Positions 40,715-50,238 of a stretch of DNA of 64,000 nucleotides are shown piece after piece. Positions within the stretch are counted from its first letter, which is position 1. Each line of letters begins with the position of its first letter. The notes beneath the pieces were generated by a model that worked only from the letters and a program-made list of their open reading frames with translations, made no database searches and had not been told where the DNA came from. The position numbers were made by a program, and so were the translations under genes. This DNA is from Lewinellaceae bacterium (GTDB lineage Bacteria > Bacteroidota > Bacteroidia > Chitinophagales > Saprospiraceae). The stretch lies in assembly GCA_016712415.1 (NCBI GenBank), contig JADJRC010000015.1:145424-209423 (forward strand). The letters run 5' to 3'.

Positions 40715-42283
40715 TTAGCCGCCTACATACGATTTTTCTTTGATGCGCGGCGATATGGCCATAAACAGCAGCGCAGTAACGGCGCATATTCCCGTAAACA
40801 GCCAGAAGAAATCGGCGCCGTGGAACTGCGCGAAGAACCCGCCGTTGCTGATATTGGTCTGAATAACCGCCACCAGGAGGTTGCCCATGGTAACCGTGAT
40901 CAGCCAGCACGCCATGATGGTCGATTTCATCGAGGGCGGCGCCTGCGTGTACGCGTATTCCAGACCCGTGATGGAGATCAGCACCTCGCCGGCGGTAAGC
41001 ACCACGAATGCCAGAATCTGCCAACTGATGTTGGGGCGTTCGCCGGCGTCGATCCAGCCCTGTATGATGGCGATGATGACAAACGACAGTGCTGTCAGGA
41101 CAAAGCCTGCACCGATCTTGCGCAGCGGCGTGACCTGTATGCCGGCTTTGTTCAGCGCCGGGTAGAGTACAAACGAGAACAGCGGAATAAAGGCCAGGAT
41201 AAACGCCGCATTGACGAAGGATATCTGCTCGGCCTGCCAGGTGATGCCCAGGAAGTCGAGGTCCATTTTTGTAGCCTGTACCACCCATTCCGACTGGCTT
41301 TGGTCCCACAGGGCCCAGAAAACGGGGATAAACGCAAATACGGCAAGCACACGCCACACGGAGCGGATGCCCTCGATGGCCTCGTCGCCGTATTCTTTGG
41401 CCGCTGCGGCAAAGCCGCCGTTGGTCAGCGCATAGAGGTTGATGCCTACAAAGTTGCCCGGCTTGGCAAACCACTGTTTTTTGAAAACGAAGGCCAGGAC
41501 GATAACGGCCACAGCCCAGGCGCCCAGTACCGAACCGATGCTGGCGTGCAATATTTTGTCAAAATAAATATAACTGGCCACCAGCGATCCGAATGCCGTC
41601 AGCAGGATGACCATCTTGTTTTGGTCGAATTTTGGCGGCGGTACACGGCGGTACTTGTTGCGGCCGGCCCAGAAGAAGAACACGGCAACCAACATGGCAA
41701 TGGCCGGAACGCCGAAAGCAATAGTGGGGCCGAACTTGGCCTTCAGATACGGGATCAGGAGGATGGAAAGCACCGAACCAAAGTTGATGGACGCATAAAA
41801 AGCGTCGAAAGCGCGGGGCAGGAGGTGTTTGTTGGATTCGTCGAACTGATCGCCCACGTTGGCCGATACACAGGGCTTGATACCCCCGGCGCCAATGGCA
41901 ATAAGCATCAGCGATGTGGTAAACATAAATTCGTTGCTGACCGACAGGGCCACCATGATGTTGCCGACAGCGTATACCAGCGACAGCCACAGGATGGTTT
42001 TGTACTTGCCCCAGAACCAGTCGGCGATCATGCCGCCAAACATGGGCAACAGGTAAACCATCGCCACGAAATCGTGCGTTTTGGCATTTGCGGTAGCCTC
42101 GGCGGCCTGCACAATTGCCGGATCGGTGGAGCCGTCGGGGTTGTAAAATTGCGCTACCATGAAGGTGGTCAGGATGGCGCGAAGACCATAGTAGTTGAAG
42201 CGCTCTGCCGCCTCGTTCCCGATGATATACGGGATACTGGACGGGAATTTGCCTTTCGGTTGAGGTGTAGGCGTATCAGCCAT
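40715..42283 (-). CDS. POT/PTR family proton-dependent oligopeptide transporter
   Basis: Inner-membrane MFS transporter importing di- and tripeptides with protons. The ERFNYYGLRAIL motif (ExxERFxYYG) is at residues 26-37, followed by about 12-14 helices; AIGAGGIKPCVSANVGDQF is the second PTR signature. 522 residues. The upstream gap 42284-42589 (306 bp) holds the divergent promoters for this gene and the lipoprotein; I see no gene in it. Confidence 0.93.
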   Translation of the reverse strand: MADTPTPQPKGKFPSSIPYIIGNEAAERFNYYGLRAILTTFMVAQFYNPDGSTDPAIVQAAEATANAKTHDFVAMVYLLPMFGGMIADWFWGKYKTILWLSLVYAVGNIMVALSVSNEFMFTTSLMLIAIGAGGIKPCVSANVGDQFDESNKHLLPRAFDAFYASINFGSVLSILLIPYLKAKFGPTIAFGVPAIAMLVAVFFFWAGRNKYRRVPPPKFDQNKMVILLTAFGSLVASYIYFDKILHASIGSVLGAWAVAVIVLAFVFKKQWFAKPGNFVGINLYALTNGGFAAAAKEYGDEAIEGIRSVWRVLAVFAFIPVFWALWDQSQSEWVVQATKMDLDFLGITWQAEQISFVNAAFILAFIPLFSFVLYPALNKAGIQVTPLRKIGAGFVLTALSFVIIAIIQGWIDAGERPNISWQILAFVVLTAGEVLISITGLEYAYTQAPPSMKSTIMACWLITVTMGNLLVAVIQTNISNGGFFAQFHGADFFWLFTGICAVTALLFMAISPRIKEKSYVGG

Positions 42284-42589
42284 AATTGTCCGTTTGAGTT
42301 AAGTTGAAATGTTTTAAACTGTTTTTGAAAATTGAATTTCAGGTATCGGGGCGGGCAAATGTGCGAATTTTTCTCCGCCCGGGTCGACTGGATGCAGAAA
42401 GAAATTCGGCGGCAATGTACCAAGCCTTGAATTGTATTCCTCTTTTTTTCGGCTTGCAATGCATTCCGGGCACTATTAAGCATACGGCCGCTGCATTATC
42501 TTTGCCCGCTTTTTGAAAAAAACAGCCGTTTTGCCAAAAAAAATGACGTGACTGGTGACCTTTAAGCAAATTTCAGGATACTAAAATCC

Positions 42590-43198
42590 GTGCTCATGAT
42601 ACGTTTTGCCGCTGTTGTACTTTTTTTGCCCTTACTCCTGTTTTCCTGCGACCGTGAAGCCCAAAAGCAGGCTGCCGAGGCTGCCGCCAAAGCCGCGCAG
42701 GACTCCGTGAAATGGGCCGCCTATCAGGCTGCCAACTGGAGAAACCACGGCTGCGAACTCATTTCAGACCAGGATATGGTGGAGATTTTTGACATAGACC
42801 CCGCCCGCGATGTGCTGAATACAGGCACCCTGCCCGACCAGGCCTTTTGTATCCGAAAATGGAATAAACCCGACTGGAAAGAACGCGAAAGCGCCAATGA
42901 AAAGGAAGGCGCCACCTACCTCGACCCGAATAACAGCCTGATCGTGCAGGTATTCAGTTACGGCACCGACGAACACGCGCGGCTCCAAATGGAAATGCTC
43001 CAACGCGACCGCCGCGATACCTACGAGGAAGACATCCCCAACCTCGGTGAAGGCGCCCTGTGGAGTACCACCACGGTCACCCTGCTGGTCCGAAAGGGCC
43101 ATTCTATGGTCAGTATCGCACTCAACTGCATGGATACCCCACACGACAACCTCGCCAAAGCCATGGAGGTGGCTGAAGTGGCCTTGAAAAAAATGTAG
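42590..43198 (+). CDS. Hypothetical lipoprotein
   Basis: Signal peptide with lipobox LLFSC, then an Ala/Gln-rich helix (REAQKQAAEAAAKAAQDSVK), and a compact domain with two further Cys (GCELISDQDMVEIFDID, AFCIRKW). The end (SMVSIALNCMDTP to VALKKM) is amphipathic. 202 residues. No known family recognised. The start may be the second Met two codons later. Upstream of ligA on the same strand. Confidence 0.7.
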   Translation: MLMIRFAAVVLFLPLLLFSCDREAQKQAAEAAAKAAQDSVKWAAYQAANWRNHGCELISDQDMVEIFDIDPARDVLNTGTLPDQAFCIRKWNKPDWKERESANEKEGATYLDPNNSLIVQVFSYGTDEHARLQMEMLQRDRRDTYEEDIPNLGEGALWSTTTVTLLVRKGHSMVSIALNCMDTPHDNLAKAMEVAEVALKKM

Positions 43199-43273
43199 AT
43201 TGCTGTATTGCCCCATTGTTATACGACCCCGGATTCCCACGCCTGACTCCCGACGCTTACTCACAACTACTTC

Positions 43274-45436
43274 ATGTACGCCACTGCCGAACAACGCGCC
43301 CTCTACGATCTTTCCAAAAAATTGCTGTACTCCCCGCAGGCCGATCTTTTTGGAACGCAATCCGAACAACGCGCCGACGACCTGCGCCGCGTGATCCGCT
43401 ACCATGAGTGGCGCTATTACGTGCAGAATGACCCTGTGCTCAGCGATTTTGAATACGACCAGTTGTACAAGCAACTCGAAGCCATCGAGGCCGCCAATCC
43501 CGAACTCGTTACGCCCGACTCGCCGACGCTGCGCGTGGGCAAAGACCTCACGGAGCGTTTCAGCCAGGTCGCGCACCTGACCCCCATGCTCTCGCTCGAC
43601 AACTCCTATGACGCCGAAGACCTCATTGACTTCGACGAACAGGTGAAGAAACTGTGCAAGCTCCAGAAAGAGTCGGATGTGGAATACTGCGTGGAGCCCA
43701 AGTTCGACGGCGGCACCATCGCCCTGGTGTATGAAAACGACCGCTTCGTGCGTGCAGCCACACGCGGCAACGGACAGGTGGGCGACGAAATATCGGCCAA
43801 CATCCGCACCCTCCGGACGGTGCCCCTGCAGGCTGCTTTTTCCAACCGCGGCATCGTCAAGGCCGAACTGCGCGGTGAAGCGCTGATCCGGAAGGATGTT
43901 TTTGAAAAAATCAATACAAAACGGCAGGAGGCCGGCGAGCAACTCTTTGCCAACCCGCGCAATGCCGCCACCGGCGGCCTGCGCATGAAAGACCCGCGCG
44001 AAGCCGCAAGCCGCGGCCTCGAAGCATTTTTGTACCAACTCGGCTACGCCGCAGATGCACAGGGCAACAATGCGCTGGAAAACTTTACCACCCACGACGA
44101 AAGCATACGACTGCTGCGCGAACTCGGTTTCAAGGTGCCGCTGCACCAACCCGAACCCGGCAACCACCTTGAGGAGACCAAAACCTGCCGCAACATCGCC
44201 GACGTGATCACTTTCTGCCAGGCCTGGCAGGATTTCCGCGACGAGTATCCCTATGAGATCGACGGCATGGTCATCAAGGTCAACAGCCTCGAATTGCAGG
44301 CGCAATGCGGCTACACCAGCCACCACCCCCGCTGGGCGATTGCGTTCAAGTTCAAGGCCCGCCAGGCCACCACACGCCTGCGCGACGTGGAATTCCAGGT
44401 CGGCAAAACCGGCGCCGTCACGCCCGTCGCCAAACTGGAGCCCGTGCCGCTCGCCGGCGTCATAGTGCAGAACGTAAGCCTGCACAACGAAGAGTTTATC
44501 CGCGCCAAAGACATCCGCATCGGCGACCAGGTGCTCGTGGAGCGCGCCGGTGATGTGATCCCCTACATCGTCAAGAGCCTGCCCGAACTGCGCGACGGCA
44601 GCGAACGCGAAGTGGTGTATCCCAAACGCTGCCCGGTCTGCCACTCCGAACTCATCAAACCCGACGATGAGGCCATCTGGCGCTGCGAAAATGCCGAATG
44701 TGAAGCACAGGTCGTGCAACGCATGATCTTCCATACCTCCAAACACGCTATGGACATCGAGGGGCTGGGCGAAAGCACCATCGAGCGCTTCTACAAACTC
44801 GGCTGGCTGCATTCCATCGCCGACCTCTACCGGCTCGACTACGAAAAGGTGGCGCAACTCGAGGGTTTTGGCGAAAAATCGGCGGCCAACATGCGCGCAG
44901 GTATCGAAAAAGCAAAAAAGAACCCCATCCACAGGCTGCTGCACAGCCTCAGCGTCCACCACCTCGGCCAGAAGGCCTCCAAACTGCTCGCCGCCGAGAT
45001 CAACCATGTGCTCGACCTGCGCGACTGGGATCTGGAGAAATACCAGACGATTAAAGATGTTGGTCCCGTGCTCGCGCGCAACGTGTACCACTTCTTCCAC
45101 AACGAGCACAACATAGAACTCCTGCAAACGATGGAAAACCTCGGCGTCAACCTGCACCAGACCGACGAGGACAAAAAAACCGACGTGAACACCGACGGGC
45201 CGCTGTACGGCAAAAGCATCCTGTTCACCGGTACCCTCAGCCAGATGACCCGCGAGGAGGCCGAAAAACGTGCCGCCGCCGCCGGGGCCAGTCTCGCTTC
45301 CGGCGTGAGCAAGCACCTCAGCATCCTGGTAGTCGGCGAAAAAGCGGGCTCGAAACTGAAAAAGGCGCAGGCGCTGGAGACGGTGGAAATATGGAGCGAG
45401 AGCGAGTTTCTGGAAAGAGTGGGTGAGCTGGGTTGA
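43274..45436 (+). CDS. ligA: NAD-dependent DNA ligase LigA
   Basis: Seals nicks in replication and repair using NAD. Domain order: Ia, adenylation domain with the lysine of EPKFDGGTIALVYEN (KxDG), OB fold, a four-Cys zinc finger (CPVC, then CENAECEAQ), HhH repeats (LEGFGEKSAANMRAGIE, IKDVGPVLARNVYHFF) and a C-terminal BRCT domain (GKSILFTGTLSQMTREEAEK). 720 residues, slightly longer than usual. Confidence 0.97.
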   Translation: MYATAEQRALYDLSKKLLYSPQADLFGTQSEQRADDLRRVIRYHEWRYYVQNDPVLSDFEYDQLYKQLEAIEAANPELVTPDSPTLRVGKDLTERFSQVAHLTPMLSLDNSYDAEDLIDFDEQVKKLCKLQKESDVEYCVEPKFDGGTIALVYENDRFVRAATRGNGQVGDEISANIRTLRTVPLQAAFSNRGIVKAELRGEALIRKDVFEKINTKRQEAGEQLFANPRNAATGGLRMKDPREAASRGLEAFLYQLGYAADAQGNNALENFTTHDESIRLLRELGFKVPLHQPEPGNHLEETKTCRNIADVITFCQAWQDFRDEYPYEIDGMVIKVNSLELQAQCGYTSHHPRWAIAFKFKARQATTRLRDVEFQVGKTGAVTPVAKLEPVPLAGVIVQNVSLHNEEFIRAKDIRIGDQVLVERAGDVIPYIVKSLPELRDGSEREVVYPKRCPVCHSELIKPDDEAIWRCENAECEAQVVQRMIFHTSKHAMDIEGLGESTIERFYKLGWLHSIADLYRLDYEKVAQLEGFGEKSAANMRAGIEKAKKNPIHRLLHSLSVHHLGQKASKLLAAEINHVLDLRDWDLEKYQTIKDVGPVLARNVYHFFHNEHNIELLQTMENLGVNLHQTDEDKKTDVNTDGPLYGKSILFTGTLSQMTREEAEKRAAAAGASLASGVSKHLSILVVGEKAGSKLKKAQALETVEIWSESEFLERVGELG

Positions 45437-45457
45437 TTGCCAGAAAGGTTCCCCCTG

Positions 45458-46381
45458 TCAGAACATCTGATCGATCCACGCGGCCAATTCCTGTTCATCC
45501 ACGATCGACCAGGCGTGCGGGTTTCTCGTGCCGTTGCTGCGGTAGCCGGTTTTGCCCTTGACAAATGTCGCCTCTTCATTGCCCAGTTGTAACAGTTGTG
45601 CAAGGAGCGCCGAGGTATTCAGAAAATTGCAATCGTAAGCGCTTCGTTTTTTGTGTTTCAGGTACCAATCCAGATCAATATCGTGGTACACCCGAACGGC
45701 TGTATTTTGCAGAAAGCGCTCGTTGCCGGGCGCCGGACAGCTGTGGCAGTAGGGTGTGAGCGCCTCATACAGCGCCCGGTTTTCGGCAGGCGTGCCGATT
45801 TCCTTCTTCAAGAGTTCGGATACATATTTCGCTTCTGCTACCCCGTCAGGATCGAAATTCCGGGTTATTTCCCGTTCAAAATAACGCCACAACTCAATAA
45901 GGTCTACCGGTGCATCGATGGCAAAGACGGCCTTTGGCGACAGAGGGTGCCGCTCCGGTTGTTCGTGGCAGTGTTCGGCATAACGCAGGGCGATGGCTCC
46001 GCCGATGGAAAATCCGCCCAGCGCAATACACGCACATTCCAGTTGATAGCGCTCCTGCACAGCGGCTGTCACCTCATCGAGTGCTGCCGTCACCAGCGAG
46101 TCTGCGTACATGCGTGCGCCGAAACCCACGACCACCGCCATTATTTCGCGCTCACACAAAGCCGCCGGGATGAGGGTTTCGGTCAGCGCCCCCTCCGCCG
46201 TCTCGCCGAAGCCGGCAATCAGGACCACAGCGCCTTTTACCGTTCCTGTTTTGGGCGCCACCCACACGCAAGAAACGCCGGAGGCGCTTTTCAACTCGAA
46301 ATTTGTTTTTTCGATGGATTGGGTCTGTGCCGGATGGCAACAAGTAAAGGAAAGGAGAAGAATGCCAAGGAGGTATTTCAT
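45458..46381 (-). CDS. Alpha/beta hydrolase, putative lipoprotein
   Basis: Signal peptide with candidate lipobox (LLLSFTCC), then an alpha/beta hydrolase: AVVLIAGFGETAEG, the elbow GGFSIGG with Ser nucleophile, AVFAIDAPVDL and a late His region (NPHAWSIVDE). 307 residues. Similar proteins are dienelactone-hydrolase or PldB-like; the substrate is unknown. Convergent with ligA. Confidence 0.72.
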   Translation of the reverse strand: MKYLLGILLLSFTCCHPAQTQSIEKTNFELKSASGVSCVWVAPKTGTVKGAVVLIAGFGETAEGALTETLIPAALCEREIMAVVVGFGARMYADSLVTAALDEVTAAVQERYQLECACIALGGFSIGGAIALRYAEHCHEQPERHPLSPKAVFAIDAPVDLIELWRYFEREITRNFDPDGVAEAKYVSELLKKEIGTPAENRALYEALTPYCHSCPAPGNERFLQNTAVRVYHDIDLDWYLKHKKRSAYDCNFLNTSALLAQLLQLGNEEATFVKGKTGYRSNGTRNPHAWSIVDEQELAAWIDQMF

Positions 46382-46425
46382 CGTGTCAGTACTTTTTTAG
46401 ACGCAGGATTGTGTAGTACAAACGT

Positions 46426-46656
46426 TCACTCAATTTCATATCCTTCGTAATTATTTCTAAGAAATTTTGAATCAAAACAGGAACCGGGTAAAAAAGCGAT
46501 TTCTACAGCCCGGCCATTTGGGGTGGTTAATACCGCTACTTTGAAGCCAGGGTAATGTTTCAAAAAGTGTATCTGTTCAAGGTATAATTTGGGCCAAAAA
46601 CGTTTGGGCCTTTGTGATGGCTTCTCCCGCAAACCAGAATAACATACATTTGTCAC
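46426..46656 (-). CDS. Small hypothetical ORF
   Basis: 76 codons with a plausible globular composition (LEQIHFLKHYPGFKVAVLTT, FLPGSCFDSKFLRNNYEGYE). It fills the ~300-bp gap before the first TIR-STAND gene and ends 44 bp before the hydrolase start. No family recognised; it could be a fragment or chance. Confidence 0.25.
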   Translation of the reverse strand: MTNVCYSGLREKPSQRPKRFWPKLYLEQIHFLKHYPGFKVAVLTTPNGRAVEIAFLPGSCFDSKFLRNNYEGYEIE

Positions 46657-46684
46657 CGACGATTACCTGCGCCTGAACCCAACA

Positions 46685-49519
46685 ATGGCTAAAGAGAAAC
46701 CTTCCGTTTTCATCAATTACCGCCGGGCATTGTGCACCAAAGAAGCGCGCCTGCTCTATCTCATGCTGGATGCGCGCTTCCCGGGAGCGCTTTTTCAGGA
46801 CGAAGCAACCCTGAAAGCCGGCGATGAGTGGTTGCCCAAAATCAGGGAAAGCATCGAAAGTGCAAAAGTGATGCTGGTGCTGATACCGCCCCGTTGGGTC
46901 AGCTACGCCGTTGACCTGGATTTTTATACAAAAAACCCGGACTGCATCCACGACGGCCTGATACACAGACCCAACGATATTGTCCGCATGGAAATCGAAG
47001 CCGGGTTGAAGACGGAAGGGTTGACCATCATACCCATTCTCCTGAATGGCGCCCAAAAGCCGCTGGATAACCAAATGCCGGCAAGTATCCGCCCGCTGTT
47101 TGAAAAATTCAACATCGCCAACAAAGGACAGGCGCTGGATTTTTCGCAGCCGGATATTGATCAGTTCAAGGCCCTGTTCGCTCAAATTGCTGAAAAAGCG
47201 GGTATCGAGCAGCAGGTCGATGCACACGACAATATTTTCCAGCCTACCTTGAAAAAAGAATACCCTCTGGACGATGAATTGCTTCCGGAGGCCGAATCGC
47301 CGTTCATAGGTTTGAAACCATTCAAACGCGAACATGCCAGGCTCTTTTTTGGCCGCAACCGCGAGATATTCAACCTGTGTTTCAAACTGTTTGAAGCGCC
47401 CAAACCGCGCCTGCTGCTGCTCGACGGCTATTCCGGAACGGGCAAGTCTTCCCTGCTGCAGGCCGGGTTGATCCCGCGCATTGAGGCACAGCGCTGGGGC
47501 TGGGCGTATGGCCGCCGGGAAGATGACCCGGTAAATGGCCTCCGGGGCGTGTTCGATGGATTGCTGGAAAAACTGAAGAAAGAAGGAAACGGGAAGAGTG
47601 TACTCATCCTGGATCAGGTGGAGGAGGCCGTAACCGACAAGATCGAAGGATTGCCCGATGAACTGGAAGCATTCGCTGCGGCGCTTCAAGCCGCCTTCGG
47701 GGAACACCCCGGCTACAAATTCATCATCGGCTTCCGCAGCGAACAGGCTACCCGAATCAAAAAAATTTTGAATGACCATCGCATTCCTTTCGATGATGAG
47801 AACACCCTGTTCCCGCTCGACCGGGTCGGCGCGGCGGAAGCGATCAGCGGCGGCCGCTGAAGAATTGCACCAGCGATACGATCTCGAGTTCAAACCCAGC
47901 AACCTGCCCTACGAAATTGCAGACCGCTTGCTGCAAGGGCGCGACAACTACTTTGTCGCTCCGCTCCTGCAGGTGAACATGGAATTGCTCTGGGAACGCT
48001 GCAAACAAGCCGACGGCTCGGTAGTGATCACGTCCCATGCCCTGGAAAACTTCATCGACAAGCAGGACGAACTGCTCGATCACTACATCCGGAAAATACG
48101 GGAAGCGATTACCGAGGGCCAGGCCGACGACCAGAAGATACTTCAATTGCTGAACTTTTACGTGCAGGACGAACCGGCCTCGGCAACCAGGCTCGACACT
48201 GAACTGTCTGGCGTGAAGGAATTTGAACAGGAAAAGAAGGTCTTTTCCGAATTGCACCGCGAACTCAAAAAACAATACCTGCTCACAGAAATATCCAACG
48301 ACGGGCAGCGCGCCACCCGGCTGTCGCACGATGTGCTGGCACGCGTGATCCACGGGCGCTACAAAACGCTCACAGAGGCCCGCCTGCGCGAAACCCGCAC
48401 AGGATTCTTCGACCGGCTGATCGTGGACCTGCGCAATCAGATTTATGGATTGCAATATTCTGAAGCACAGGATACGCTGGCCCGGATATTCGAACTGGAC
48501 ATTCGCCGCGAAGAACTGCGTCCCTACCTGTTCGAGTTGCTCTTTTTCTGGAACGAAACGGGCCGCCGCGAGCCGGCGCAGCAAACCCTCCGATACTGGC
48601 TCGACAGCCATATCCTCTCGGAAAAACTCACCCTGGAAGCCGGGCAACTCGGCCCCGAACCCGCGCGGGATGACCTGCGCGACTGGCTGAAAAAAACCGA
48701 TCCCGGCCGGTATGCAGATATGCGTAAGAAGTATTTTGCCCCCATGGATGCCGTTATGGTGAAAATACCCGGCGGCAGATCTGGCATCAGCACTGACAAG
48801 GAAAAACGCCAGATCGAGGTCGATACCTTTTACCTGTCCAATGTGCAAACCACCTTCCACAAATACGGGATATACCTTTTTGCCGAAGGCCGGGAAAAAG
48901 ACCTGAAAGATATGGCGCCCAGTTGGGGCCTCAACGGCGATCACCCCGTGGTAAATGTTCGCTGGTACGATGCCGTCGAATACTGCAACTGGCTGAGCAG
49001 GATGGAGGGGAAAAGCAAAGTGTATGACATCACTAAAGCTGTAAAAGACCCCGGCAATACCAATGAAGATAAGAATGATAAATTTAAATGGCTGGCAACC
49101 GTAAATGACAAGGCCGACGGCTACCGCCTGCCTACCGAAGCGGAGTGGGAATTCGCAGCGCGCGGCGGTTTACAAAGCAAAGGTTTCAAATTTGCAGGCA
49201 GCAATAATTTGGATGAAGTGGGCTGGTATGATAAGAATTCCGGAAGCAAAACGCATCCTGTAGGTAATTTAAAACCCAATGAGCTCGGGCTCCTCGATAT
49301 GAGCGGCAATGTTTTGGAATGGTGTTGGGATTGGTACGCTGACTATCCGAAACCCCTCCCCCGAAATTACGCCGGGGCGGATAAAGGAACCGGTCGTGTG
49401 TTGCGGGGCGGCTCGTGGAGCGACAGCAATATCGATTGCCAGGTGTCTGTTCGTAACTGGTGCGCCCGAATGGCAGGGTCAATGATTTCGGGTTCCGATT
49501 GGCTCAGGACTCTTTGTAA
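46685..49519 (+). CDS. DGR target protein 1: TIR - STAND NTPase - FGE-like variable domain (two frameshifts)
   Basis: About 945 residues when joined. TIR domain (1-~130): FINYRR, FQDEATLKAGDEW, and DIVRMEIEAGL with the Glu at the catalytic position of NADase TIRs. STAND NTPase: FFGRNREI, Walker A GYSGTGKSSLL, Walker B LILDQVEEAV, TRLSHDVLARV. A helical linker (~520-680) leads to an FGE-sulfatase/C-type-lectin domain (GYRLPTEAEWEFAARGG, NELGLLDMSGNVLEWCWDW). The frame breaks at about 47855 (joins to AEELHQRYDL) and within the VR at about 49470. With the missing base restored, the protein ends GFRLAQDSL at 49519. Inferred role: diversified immune or recognition receptor whose TIR acts on NAD. 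Confidence 0.88.
49388..49507 (+). repeat. DGR variable repeat VR1
   Basis: 120 nt matching the TR at 49612-49732. Fifteen substitutions, all at TR adenines (changes to G and T), plus a one-base gap, also at a TR adenine in an AAC codon. It encodes the last part of the FGE domain (GRVLRGGSWSDSN onward). The gap shifts the frame past the natural stop. Confidence 0.95.
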
Positions 49520-49556
49520 CCCTTTGCGCTTTTATTTTTTTACCCTTTTTTTCCAT

Positions 49557-49573
49557 ACGGCGCGAAGCGCCGT
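49557..49573 (+). terminator. Hairpin 49 nt downstream of VR1
   Basis: ACGGCGC-GAA-GCGCCGT stem-loop followed by a T-rich tract. It serves as a terminator candidate, and its position matches the hairpin after VR2. Confidence 0.6.
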
Positions 49574-49611
49574 CTATTTTTTACATTTGCGCCAGTGGAG
49601 ATGGTGCTTAA

Positions 49612-49732
49612 AACCGGTCGTGTGTTGCGGGGCGGCTCGTGGAACAACAACAATAACAATTGCCAGGTGTCTGTTCGTAACAGGAACAACCCGAATAACA
49701 GGAACAATAATATCGGGTTCCGATTGGCTCAG
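49612..49732 (+). repeat. DGR template repeat (TR)
   Basis: 121 nt, non-coding in role although open. Sites that vary in the VRs are AAC/AAT codons, so its translation reads as runs of Asn (SWNNNNNNCQVSVRNRNN). The flanks ACCGGTCGTGTGTTGCGGGG and ATCGGGTTCCGATTGGCTCA are shared with both VRs. It lies between the two targets, upstream of the reverse-transcriptase remnant on the same strand. Confidence 0.95.
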
Positions 49733-49755
49733 TACTTACCAAAGGGCATTTTCAG

Positions 49756-50157
49756 GTGCCCTGTGCCGGAGTACTTAAGATAGAAAAACGCATCCGCCAT
49801 TTTCTGGCTTCAGAACTTCGCCTGGTATTGCACGACCGTAAAACGGCTATTTCTCCCACCGCAATGGGCATTACCTTTCTTGGCCAGCGGATTTTCACTA
49901 CACATCGACGACTCAGGCGCGAAAACCTGCAGCGTTTTCGAAAACGCCTGACGCAACGCCTGAAAGATTACCGCAAAGGCGATATCCATCCGGAAATATT
50001 TGAACTCCAACTCAACAGCTGGCTCGGACATGCCCGCCAGGCCGATACCTGGCGCCTTCGCCGGAAAATATTCTATTATTTGATCGACGAAGGCCTGAAC
50101 CTGTTTGAAAAAGGCGCCGCCTGGAAACTGCTCGAACAACCGCGCAACAAAAAATGA
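49756..50157 (+). pseudogene. C-terminal remnant of a DGR reverse transcriptase
   Basis: From about 49780 the 133-codon ORF aligns by eye with the thumb/maturase-like end of DGR reverse transcriptases: LASELRLVLHDRKT, GITFLGQRIFTTHRRLRREN, NSWLGHARQADTWRLRRKIF. The fingers and palm with the catalytic YxDD are absent; only 47 bp separate it from the TR. Direct repeats AGTACTTA at 49731 and 49770 flank a small hairpin in this gap. So about 250 residues are deleted, or the assembly collapsed here. It overlaps nothing; no avd gene is present. Confidence 0.85.
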
Positions 50158-50187
50158 CCGGCCTTCACTTTTCAAAAAAAAATTTCG

Positions 50188-50202
50188 ACCGGCTGCGCCG
50201 GT
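50188..50202 (-). terminator. Hairpin 48 nt downstream of VR2
   Basis: ACCGGC-GCA-GCCGGT on the minus strand, followed by a T9 tract. Stem sequence differs from the VR1 hairpin, but the distance to the VR is the same within one base. Confidence 0.6.
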
Positions 50203-50238
50203 ATGGAAAAAAGGGTAAAAAAATAAAAGGACAAAGGG

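Noticed and set aside
40544..42307. 587-codon plus-strand reading frame
   Set aside because: Antisense of the peptide transporter; no signal or domain.
42764..45316. 850-codon minus-strand reading frame
   Set aside because: Antisense of ligA and the lipoprotein gene, with Gly/Val/His-rich shadow composition.
49595..49783. Asn-rich small protein
   Set aside because: This is the DGR template repeat read as protein; the Asn runs reflect mutable AAC/AAT codons.
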